Below are positions 21,780 through 32,500 of a stretch of 64,000 bases of DNA, piece after piece. Origin of the DNA: Beroe forskalii (taxonomy: Eukaryota > Ctenophora > Nuda > Beroida > Beroidae); NCBI GenBank assembly GCA_011033025.1, contig WFMF01000138.1, forward strand, positions 1 through 64,000, given 5' to 3'. A program made the position numbers and the translations under genes. Under the pieces are notes generated by a model. It worked only from the letters and a program-made list of their open reading frames with translations. It did not search any database and was not told where the DNA came from. Position 1 is the stretch's first letter. Each line of letters starts with the position of its first letter.

Positions 21780-24385
21780 TAGGTACCTTTTTGAACACCA
21801 GCTGCACCAACCAATTATGGGTACCTTTGTGAACCACCAGTTACAGTAACCAATTATGGGTACCTTTCTGAACCACCAGTTACACCAACCATTAATGTGT
21901 ATCTTTCTGAACCACCAGTTACACTAAAAATTATGGGTACCTTTCTGAGCCACCAGTTTCGCCAACCTATTATGGGTACCTTTTTCTAACATTCAGTTAC
22001 ACCAATCAATTATGGGTACCTTTCTGAACCACCAGTTACACCAACTAATTATGGGTACCTTTCTGAACCACCACTTATGCTAACCAATTATGGGTACCTT
22101 TCTGAACCACCAGATACACTAATCAATTAAGGGTACCTTTATGAACCACCAGTTGCACTCACCAATTATGGGTACCTTTCTAAGCCACCAGTTACACCAA
22201 CTAATTATGGGTACCTTTCTGAACCACCAGTTACACTAAGCAATTATGGGTACCTTTCTGAACCACCAGTTACACTAACAATTTATGGGTACCCTTTTGA
22301 ACCACCTGTTACACTAAATAATTATGGGTACCTTTCTAAAGTCTGAACAACCAGTTACACTAACCAATTATGGGTACCTTTCTGAGCCACCAGTTACACT
22401 AACCAATTATGAGTACCTTTCTGAACCACCAGTTACACTAACAAATTATGGGTACCCTTTTGAACGACCAGTTTCACTAAACAATTATGGGTACCTTTCT
22501 GAACCAACAGTTACACCAACCAATTATGGGTACCTTTCTAAAGTCTGAACCACCAGTTACACTAACCAATTATGGGTACCTTTCTGAGCCACCAGTTACA
22601 CCAACTAATTATGGGTACCTATCTGAACCACCAGTTACACTAAACAATTATGGGTACAGTTCTGAACCACCAGTTACACCAACCAATTATGGGTACCTTT
22701 CTGAACCACCAGTTACACCAACCAATTATGGGTACCTTTCTAAAGTCTGAACAACCAGTTACACTAACCAATTATGGGTACCTTTCTGAGCCACCAGTTA
22801 CACCAACTAATTATGGGTACCTTTCTGAACCACCAGTTACACTAACAAATTATGGGTACCTTTCTGAACCACCAGTTACACTAACAAATTATGGGTACCC
22901 TTTTGAACGACCAGTTTCACTAAACAATTATGGGTACCTTTCTGAACCAACAGTTACACCAACCAATTATGGGTACCTTTCTAAAGTCTGAACCACCAGT
23001 TACACCAACCAATTATGGGTGCATTTCTGAACCACCAGTTACACTAAGCAATTATGGGTACCTTCCAATAACCAGTTACACCAGTTACCAATTATGGGTA
23101 CTTTTCTGAACCACCAGTTACACCAACCAATTATGGGTACCTTTTTGAACCACCAGTTACACCAATCAATTATGGGTACCTTTTTGAACCACCAGTTACA
23201 CCAACCAATTATGGGTACCTTTCAATAACCAGTTACCAATTATGGGTACCTTTCTGAACCACTAGTTACACCAACCAATTATGGGTACCTTTTTGAACCA
23301 CCAGTTAAACCAACCAATTATGGGTACCCTTCTGAACCACCAGTTACACTAAGCAATTATGGGAACCTTTCAATAACCAGTTACACCAGTTACCAATTAT
23401 GGGTACTTTTCTGAACCACCAGTTACACCAACCAATTATGGGTACCTTTTTGAACCACCAGTTACACCAACCAATTATGGGTACCTTATCGAACCACCAG
23501 TTACACCAAACAATTATGGGTACCTTTCAATAACCAGTTACACCAGTAACCAATTACGGGTCCCTTTCTGAACCACCACTTACACCAACCAATTATGGGT
23601 ACCTTTTTGAACCACCAGTTACAATAACCAATTATGGGTACCTTTCTGAGCCACCAGTTTCGCCACCAATTACACCAACCAATTATGGGTACCTTTCTGA
23701 ACTACCAGTTACAATAACCAATTATGGGTACCTTTCTGAGCCACCAGTTTCGCCACAAATTACACCAACCAATTATGGGTACCTTTCTGAACCACCAGTA
23801 ACACTAACAATTATGGGTACTTTTCTGAACCACCAGGTAAACTAAACAATTATGGGTACCTTTCCGAACCACCAGTTACACTAAACAATTATGGGTACCT
23901 TTCTGAACCACCAGTTACACTAACCAATTAAGGGTACCTTTCTGAACCACCAGTTACACTAACCAACTATGGGTACCTTCCTGAACCACCAGTTACGCCA
24001 ACCAATTATAGGTACCTTTTCGAACAACCAGTTACACAAAGCAATTATGGGTACTTTTCTGAACCACCAGTTACACTAAACAATTATGGGTACCTTTCTG
24101 AACCACCAGTTACACTAACCAATTATGGGTACCTTTCTGAACCACCAGTTACACCAACCAATCATGGGTACCTTTCTGAAATACCAGTTACAATAACCAA
24201 TTATGGGTACCTTTCTGAGCCACCAGTTACATCAACCAATTATGGTTACCTTTCTCAACCACCAGTTACACTAAACAATTATGGGTACCTTTCTGAACCA
24301 CCAGTTACAATGAGCAATTATGGGTACCTTTTCGAACCACCAGTTACACTGAGCAATTATGGGTACCTTTTCGAAGAGCCAGGTA
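21780..24385. repeat. 38-40-bp minisatellite carrying a splice-donor-like core
   Basis: About 65 units of consensus ATTATGGGTACCTTTCTGAA followed by CCACCAGTTACACTAACCA. On the minus strand, the coding strand of the transposase, every unit reads TTCAGAAAG then GTACCC. This matches the end of the upstream transposase segment, CCGAAAG then GTACCT at about 24657-24663. The array thus looks like an amplified 5' splice-site region inside an intron of the transposase gene. Confidence 0.85.
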
Positions 24386-24639
24386 ACTTTGGGTATTGGG
24401 TATTTTTGACACTTATGCTCATCCTGCTAAGTATACTTTTTAAACTGCACTAACATCCATACCAATATAAGTACTTTTAAAATTGAAATAGTGCCGATAC
24501 CATCTTCAGCATTTCTGTGTTCCACAAAATACACAACTTCGCAGAAATTCGATAAACCCATCGATGAAGATGCTTGTAATCCAAATGATGATTGATGAAT
24601 CACTGATTCAACTCACCGATTTTAAAATATTATTCCTAT

Positions 24640-24860
24640 GATACAGGAAAATATAGGTACCTTTCGGACTGATTTGCCCTGCTAAAGCAGGGCTCGGTTT
24701 GCAAAGCAGGGCAAAAAGAAGGGCAAAGCAGGGCACCCTGCGAAAGAAGGGCAAATTGGCAGCTATGCGCTTGCACAAGTGGAAGAAGCAACCTTCTGCT
24801 CCAATCCCAGGAAACACTTCCAGAACAGCTCAGTTGCTGAACCCCGTTCCCAAGCACAGT
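24640..24860 (-). pseudogene. MULE transposase, central segment
   Basis: The minus-strand frame reads FPGIGAEGCFFHLCKRIAAN, the FPxxxxxGCxFHxxQ-type block that precedes the C-terminal segment of Mutator-like transposases. It is followed by low-complexity text made of repeated GAAGGGCAAA/GCAGGGCAAA. It ends near a donor-like CCGAAAG/GTACCT at about 24660, where the minisatellite-bearing intron would start. In order and strand it precedes the C-terminal piece at 21724-21111. Confidence 0.62.
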
Positions 24861-25140
24861 TGCATGGGAGGTTACTGTGCCTATAGAGGGGATGTGATGT
24901 CGGGGAGTCAAATGTCGCACTTAGACACCTTGGTCAAGCCGCGGATCAGTGCGTTTGATCTATGTTTATTCATCGGGGGATGTAATATCGGGGGGTCAAA
25001 TGTCGCAGCAATCGTCTAACTGCGACGTTTGACCCCCCCCGCTTTCCTCTATAGATTTACAGTACTGAAGTAGGGGGTGTAGTGTCGGGGGATGTAGTGT
25101 CGGGGGATGTAATCTCGGGGGGTCAAGTGTCCCTTTACCA

Positions 25141-25780
25141 GGAGGAAAAGGGAGAAGTCTCCTAGTATGTTATCTGTCTGAAAGGACCCAGTGAGGTGCT
25201 GGAATGTTGTTTGTAGAGTATACATGTTGAAAATAGTGAACTTTGCTTCCGAGAACCATTTGACATGCTACTGTGTGGGACCAATGTTAGAGACGCAATA
25301 CTGCAGTTTGGCGAGTCATACCAATTACCATTATCACTCCCGAAGGTGGTGTGATGTTGTGTGGGACCAATATGATATAAGGGTGACAGGGGACAACACA
25401 ATATGACCTGCTACTGTAATCACTGATAAGGCATGCTTGTATGTTCCAGCACCTCCCTCAGACGTAGATCCTGTTCAAAAACCTCCTTCCCTCCCTCCAA
25501 CTCCTTCTGCTGATCTATATGCTCTCCTATACTCCTGTAAAAAAAGCTTTCCGGGGATGTTCTGCTTGGCTGACACTCCATGACCCCTCACCCTGTGGTC
25601 CCCTTCTTGCCCAAAGCCATGAATTTTTGTACCGTATTTACTATGTGCATTCATGACAAACATTTTTGAGCAAAATTGCCAATTATATATGAGTTGCTTG
25701 TGGCCAAGGACCAAGTTTTTGGCTAACCTATAACTTGGACATTTTACGCTCCATTTTTATTTCAAGTTTAATATACTCTA
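25141..25780. other. Interior of the MULE-like element
   Basis: No convincing coding frame. TGTGGGACCAATAT occurs as a local direct repeat (about 25275 and 25360). Probably decayed transposon sequence. Confidence 0.35.
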
Positions 25781-26561
25781 CTATAAAAGTATAAATATGG
25801 CCACAGGGGTGTAGCCAGATTTCTAAAAAGGGGGCGCCGAGTTATCTTCAAAACCTGCATTGCGGTTCTTTCAAATAGCTGACTTATAAGTGTCTAAGTA
25901 CGACCTTCCTGGGCAAAGATACAAAAATGCCCTCCGGCCTCCACAGTGTCTTACAGTTGCCCAAAAATCAATTTTTGGCTCATAGGCCTTATCTTTATTA
26001 CCTAGTCGAATATGAACATAGCCATTGCAATTCTTTTGAGTCCAAAAATGAGTCTCTACGATCTTCCTTGGCAGATATATGAATATAAACAATAAACATG
26101 TGTAATTTGCTTTGCGATACCAGTTGAAAAACTAGTTTTTGCTCCATAACATTTTTCTGGGCTTTTGAGGCAAAGTCGCACTAAAAATTGCATGAAAATG
26201 TAGCCATTGCGATTCGTTTGAGCCCAAAATGGAATCTCTGTGATCTTCTTAGGCTGAGATATGAATATGAACATGTGTAATTTGCTTGCGATATGAGTTG
26301 AAAAACCAGGTTTTGGTCCATAACTTTTTTCCTGGGCATTTTGACGCATATTCACACTCAAAATTGCATAAAAACATGGTCATTGCGATTCTTTTGAGCA
26401 CAAAACGAAGTCTCTAGGACCTTCCTAGACCAAGATACAAAATAAACATCTGTAACTTCCTTGCGATACACTGAAAAACCAGTTTTTGGTCCATAACTTT
26501 TTTCCTGGGCATTTTTAGGCCTATTCGCACTAAAAATTGCATAAAAACGTGGTCATTGCGC

Positions 26562-27665
26562 CACCCCTTCACAAAAGTTGAAATCCATTTCCCATAGGGA
26601 GGATAAGGCCCAGAGTGAGGATAAAAATTTTTCTACCAGCAAAAATTTTCAAAGATTTGAAAAAAACAAAATTTGGTGATAAGTAGTGGAACAATTGTGA
26701 AATTGTCGCCTCTTTTCGAAATGTGCTATGTGACTTGAAGCCAACAAACCAAATTAGGAAAACTAAGGATCATATTTGCTTTTCCAGGATCATCTTCGGT
26801 TGTCCAAGAGCAGAAAAGGAAAGCTAAAAGGAATGTTTTGATAAAGCCGAAGATTATCATTATTTTGATATTCAATGGGAACGAGGATTAATTAGCAGAA
26901 TGTGTATGATTTTTATCTATCAACAAAAGTCTAAAGGGCAAAAAAATACATATCACTTCTCATTTAAATTGGAAAAATTGATTGTCTAATGTCCTGGAAA
27001 GCGGAGATTAAGTGCAGATTTTGATTGTGATACTGTGATAAGATTGGACTGAAATGAGGGCAAATATCCTACTGAGACTGCAATTCTAATTTCGATTTGC
27101 TCCAAACTTCTGGCTTCTGGGAGCTAACGCTTCTACATCCCTGGCCCCGCCTTAAATAAGTTTTATTTTCGTTTCTGTAAACATTTCTCATACCAAAGAA
27201 CTGATATGCTTATATATCAAAATTAGACATGAATGACTGAATGATGGTAAAAGTCTTATTAAGATGGCAATTTGTTCCGAATGTTTGCCTTCTGGGGGCT
27301 GCCGCTCCCAGACCCCCCAACATTGCCCTTTTTAAATTTTTTATGGGTCCTTTTTGTGTGGTAATGTGATCAAATATCTTAAAGTAGACTTAAAATTAGA
27401 CTGAAATGAAAGTAAAAATCCTATTGAGACAGCAATTCAACGTCTGGCTTCTGGGGGCTGCCGCCCCCAGACCCCTGCCTTTGAAGTTTGATCTTTTTAC
27501 TAGAAATTTATTGGTCACATTTCTTAAGTCAAATAGTCAAATAATCAGATACCTTGTTGAGCAAGTTTAAACTCAAAAAATCGAAATACCAAAGATAAAA
27601 ACCGAAGATAAACTTGCAATTTAGGGAGGATAAGGTTGGTGATTTTCAACTTATATGAACCTATG
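26562..27665. mobile_element. 1.1-kb hAT-like element nested in the MULE arm
   Basis: Flanked by the perfect 8-bp duplication CATTGCGC at 26554-26561 and 27666-27673. The ends are imperfect inverted repeats: CACCCCTTCACAAAAGTTGA at left and, inverted from the right, CATAGGTTCATATAAGTTGA, both continuing into GGGAGGATAAGG. The left arm of the MULE-like element has the uninterrupted sequence, which confirms the insertion. The interior has three copies of a TTCTGGGGGCTGCCGC-type block and no transposase. Confidence 0.88.
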
Positions 27666-27905
27666 CATTGCGCTTCGTTTGAGCCCAAAACGGAGTCTCT
27701 ACGACCTTCTGAAGCTGAGATATGAATTTCCCCATACGCGCTTAAGGGCGTGGCATGGGCGTGGCCCTACAGACATGTGTCTAGCGATACAAAAGTGGTA
27801 CCAAGGTGATTCTGGACCAGAATTGCCTGGAGAACAACGTGCAACCGTCAAAAAATCTGGGCAATGAAGTGCATACACAACTACACGCTGCTACTAGAGT
27901 ATTAC

Positions 27906-27932
27906 AGAAGTTCGAACGACGGAAGTTCGAAT
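27906..27932. repeat. GACGGAAGTTCGAA motif pair
   Basis: GAAGTTCGAAC and GACGGAAGTTCGAA in tandem at the right outer edge of the MULE-like element, matching the cluster at its left edge. Confidence 0.65.
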
Positions 27933-28195
27933 TGCTCATTGCTCCTTATACTTTTAGGTTTTACTTATAGCTACTGCTTTATCAAGGAAAGCTCATCAGC
28001 TTTTACCTTTAGCTGAAGCTTTACAAGGGAAACCTCATCAGCTTTGAATCGGTGATATATTAGTCAAATAGACAAGTGAATCATGAATAAAGTATTAATA
28101 TCATCTATTATTATAATCGAAAGAGGCAGTTCAAAGTAGGAGCCTCCGCTCTCCCAGAAAATCTGACACACTGGGAGTTCAAAACCCGGGATTTT

Positions 28196-29039
28196 TTGCT
28201 GGGTGGTAGGGAAAAGGTGTCTTCATATTGCTACATTCTTCTTTTTTTGCGTAAAGGCTTTAGATTTTCCGAAATTAATACTCAAAGTTGGACAAAGGGT
28301 CGCGAAAAAGAAGATCGAGTTATAGGTTTGATTCCAGATTCACCAGTTGAGCGCGTTGCTATGGATACATGGGCTAACGCGCGCAAAACTGCACGTGCAT
28401 TTTAACGAAAATCTGCCATTTCGTTATTGTATATTCTGGAAACGTTTCCACTGTTGAAATTCATAATTTACGTTCCCAATGGAGTTTTCGAGTTCGGTAA
28501 AAAGTTTTCGACAGGAGAGTAACTCTCATCACTGTTGTAGGACCTTAGGAGAAATGGTTGTTCCATTGTGAAAATTAGCGATTATTCTTTCAAGAAATAA
28601 ATTGGAAGAGTGCTCGTTCAAAGTCACACAGTACAGACTGAGGCTCCCCTCCGAAGGAATCCAACTCCTGGGAGAGGGTGGTGTAGAGGTGTTGCGTCTT
28701 CCCAGGGAGGAGGGCGTAGACGAGGGGGAAGCGGAGCCATCATCAAAGAGCCCATGCACCGTCAGAAGTTGGTATGCGAGAAGACATCTCGCATGTTGTT
28801 ATGTACACACAGTCAGGACCATTTACCATCACCTGATCAGTACATTGGAATCACAAGCTGCGATATACGAGAAGCTACTTGCATGTTGTACTTGTAGTGT
28901 CCTACTTCTAGTGTCCCCATCACCTGACCTACCCGCGGATATCATATGTGAATCAATGGTAGCATGGCTAACCCTAGCGCTTAAACAGAACCCTATAAGG
29001 CAGGTCCTCAAGTTTAAAGAGAGGGAAAGCAAGTCTATA
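28196..29039 (+). other. Unassigned region with weak open frames
   Basis: Two plus-strand frames stand out slightly: 28196-28405 (69 codons) and 28602-29186 (194 codons, with VTQYRLRLPSEGIQLLGEGG near its start and an acidic stretch after it). I recognise no family, splice sites are not evident, and the second frame runs into the palindromic motif cluster at 29040. It may be transposon remnant or part of an unannotated gene. Confidence 0.2.
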
Positions 29040-29145
29040 GTTCGAACTTCCGTCGCCAAACATGACGGAAGTTCGAAACGACGGAAGTTCGAAAAGTTCG
29101 AACTTCCGTCGTTTCGAAATTCCGTCGTTCGAACTTCCGTCGGAT
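29040..29145. repeat. Palindromic TTCGAACTTCCGTCG cluster
   Basis: Six copies of the AACTTCCGTCG/CGACGGAAGTT motif in both orientations within 105 bp, several joined at TTCGAA so that longer perfect palindromes form. Same motif as at 19568-19640, 27906-27932, and a fragment at about 36500. Confidence 0.75.
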
Positions 29146-29514
29146 CACCGTTTAAATTATATCTTCACCTATATGCTGCGCATTAATTATTCTCAACATG
29201 TCAAATTATTAATTATTCAGTAGCTACAACTCAAATATATGATCACTGTATGATAGATACTTTTTTAGCCAACAACAGACTACGAAGAGATATCCATCGA
29301 TAATAATCTTATCAAACGTTCACTGTTCAGCACACAACAATATCCAGATTTTAGCTCAAAACCCCAACTTGATTGGAATTCATTGTCACTTCTGATCCAT
29401 ATTTCTGGCGGCCCATGCTTCGTCATATTATTTAAGGTCAAACTCAAGCCAAAAAACAGAAACGAAATACAAATTAAAGATTTAACCACACATGAAATGA
29501 TTTTTGGAATGTCT

Positions 29515-32500
29515 TCAGTCCTGTTTTATGAAAACGCGAGGTCTAGAAAATATCTTGACAGCATCGTCAATTTCAGCGAGTTTTCCCTCCAATTCATTCC
29601 GTGTGTTATGAAGTCGCAGTGTGTCGTTTCGAAGGGGTAGATTCTGGAGTTGGTCTAACAGCTTGTCTTTGCCTGAGAAAGCGGGCAGTTAGACTATAAA
29701 ATTCTTCATAAAATCTAAAAGTTGTAGATATTAATTATTTGTTTGCAAGAGTAGATCTGAGAGCAGATTTCTGCTATCTGACGCCTACTTTTTATTAACT
29801 ATTAAGTTCTCAGGATTTAAAACGGACCATTCTACATGAAATTGTGATCATTATGCAATTATGTACCTGAAAACCTCCGTTGTCATTAGTGATAAGTACA
29901 TAAGTTCAGGTATTATACACTAATTGATACGCGTATGTAAATGAGATAATAGTATAAGCTTTGAACTAAAGGAAAGGCTTGTTTGTAGCCTTGTATCGTA
30001 GCAACCTAATTAGCATATATCAAACGCACTGTTTTGTATCCTTAAATAAATGATAGTGATATCCGAAGATACAATCAGGAATTGTTTGAAATTTTCAATA
30101 AAGAGTAGAAAACTTTTATGAAAATTATGATGTAAGTCGGGCGACACTCTGACACCACTCGACTCTTACACCACTCCACTCTCACACCATTCCACTCTAG
30201 CCCTTGTCAACCTCGGTTCTTAACACCAATTTACTCTGATACCACCTCAATCTGAATCTGACGCCAGTTTTCTCTGAAACCACCCCACTCTGACACCACT
30301 CAACTCTGACACCACTCAACTCTGACACCACTCTACTCTGACACCGCCCTTCTCTGACACCACTCCACTCTGACACCACCCTTCTCTGACACCACTCTAA
30401 TCTGACACCACTCCACTCTGACACCACCCTTCTCTGACACCACTCTACTCTGACACCACACCACTGACACCAATCAACTCTGACACCACTCCACTCTAAC
30501 ACCACTCAACTCTGACACCACTCCACTCTGACACCACTCAACTCTGACACCACTCTACTCCGACACCCCTCCACTCTGACACCACTTCACATCAGACACC
30601 ACTCCACTCTGACACCCCTGACATCGGACACCACTAAAAAACTCACTTCTCAGCAGGATGGCAAGTGTTTCCTCTTTCTCCTTCTTGTCCATAACAACAT
30701 GCCCAGGAGGAACTGTAGGATCAGGCATACTGGCTATCCTCTTTTCTTCCTCCTCCTTCCACTGCTTTACCCGTTCTTGCAGGCTGATAATTAAAATGTT
30801 ACTCTAATTTTCATAAATACCACATTTGTTGTCGGTGTAAGAGCCTAACCTGCCAAACTCAGTGAATTTCCTTGCTAAAAATCATGTAGTTCCTGCTCTT
30901 GCAGGCCGAGAAGTGTTATAAAAATGGATGTTTACCGTTATTGAGACGTTTAGTTTTGAGCACATATCGTCATAATACGATGTAAGTTACATGATAAACA
31001 CGAGAGGCTGCTGTAGTGTTTCTAACGTGCATGTTACATGATTAGACTGAGCGTTCAGTGCAACGGTATTTTTCAATCAGGTAATTGATGAAAGAAAGTG
31101 CATCACACACCTCTAAAAACAGAACAATCGCGAGATAAACATTTCATGCAACAGAAAATATTCAGTTGCAATTCAGGATAAGGGTGCTGGTGGGATCTTT
31201 CACTGCGCAAAGGTGGTAAAGGTGGATAAAATGATATATTTCTCTATCTGTGAGGGCCCAGATTAATTATGTCTCAATGTATTTGTCATGCATGAGTACG
31301 AGCGAGAGAAAATATCATGTGGTATAAAATGTTATAATATTAGCACCTAAATGAGTTTGACAAACCGTTAACGTAACCGTAACCGACGTTCGATAAGTCA
31401 AGTAAACGGAACCGAAACCGGACTTTTCAAAAATTGGAACCGGTCGTTTCTTTTTTACTTTTTTAGCGGGCTTATGACCTATAAAGTATAATTATAAAAT
31501 AATTTGCTGCTATGGGCACGTTTAAAAGCCTTTTTAATAGTCAGGAGCACGACTACAAGCACGATTAAAAGCCCCATTTAAAGCACTCACTAGTCCGGGA
31601 CGGTCCCCCTCTGATAGCACTTGGTAGCTTCCTCCTTCTTTTTAGCCGCCCTGGCATCTTCCACCTTCATCGGATCCACTCGGATGGGGGCAGCCTTCGC
31701 TTTACGCGCGTTCTCCGCTATGAAGTTACGCTTCAGACACGACTGAAGGAGTAGAAGAGTGCAGAATACAGCCAATTCTCAATACATTGAAGGAACATTG
31801 CATTTACATCGAATGTACATTAATTGATGTATATTGTACATTCAATACTTACTCGAAATTGACTGAGGAGTGAGGTCGAATAATCGCAACAAAGTTTTGT
31901 AACTATAATACCATTTATCAGAAACAACAAACAATAAAACTAGGTTACATTCTGTTTGACAAAAAGTGAACATGAAGATTTACAATTTGAACCCAACTAA
32001 CGTCAGACGCTGATCTTTTGATGGGTGCTGATGAAGGTCGTTTTCCTGCCGACCCAGGTCGTTTTTCTGCCGTCCCAGGTCGTTTTTCTGCCGTCCCTGG
32101 TCGTTTGTTGGCAGAACCCGGACGAGAACCAGGTCCATACGTCGTGTCCTGGAACAAAATAATGAAATAATGGGTGGGGAATTTTGGAAAGGCAAAGCAA
32201 TTACTGAACTTCAGTAAACTGAAGCGTAAAGATTATGTCACTAGAAGACTTGCAGAGATGGTCACCAGAATGGCATAGGAGAAACCAGAATTAATCAAAA
32301 TGATCAAGATGATATCAAGATGAATCATGCAAATTCATCAGTCCAGGAAAACAATAACAGTCCTTCCACACTTACCATCCACTGCTTGAGACGGCTTTCC
32401 GTCCGTTCGTATTTACTGCTTTTCCAAAGCGGCTTGTTTTCTGTGCTGGTCAAAACCTTCTTCTGACCCTCCTTCTCCTTTTTCTTCATCCTGTTGTAGT

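Larger units (their letters stand above)
19649..27903. mobile_element. 8.3-kb MULE-like element with long inverted arms
   Basis: The left arm (19649 to about 20470) and right arm (about 25780 to 27903) are inverted copies. TACTCGAGTAGCAGCGTG at left matches CACGCTGCTACTAGAGTA at right, and both share GGTACCACTTTTGTATCGC and GCGCTTAAGGGCGTGGC in opposite orientations. Within each arm, units with a TCGTAGAGACTCCGTTTTGG-type block repeat several times. The centre holds two broken pieces of a Mutator-like transposase and a large minisatellite. The right arm is interrupted by an hAT-like insertion (26562-27665); removing it restores the arm. Long inverted arms and this transposase type fit MULEs. 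A clean 9-bp target duplication was not found. Confidence 0.75.

Noticed and set aside
22324..22991. ORFs with NYGYLSEPPVTL repeats
   Set aside because: Short frames forced by the ~39-bp non-coding minisatellite; broken in most units and opposite to the transposase strand.
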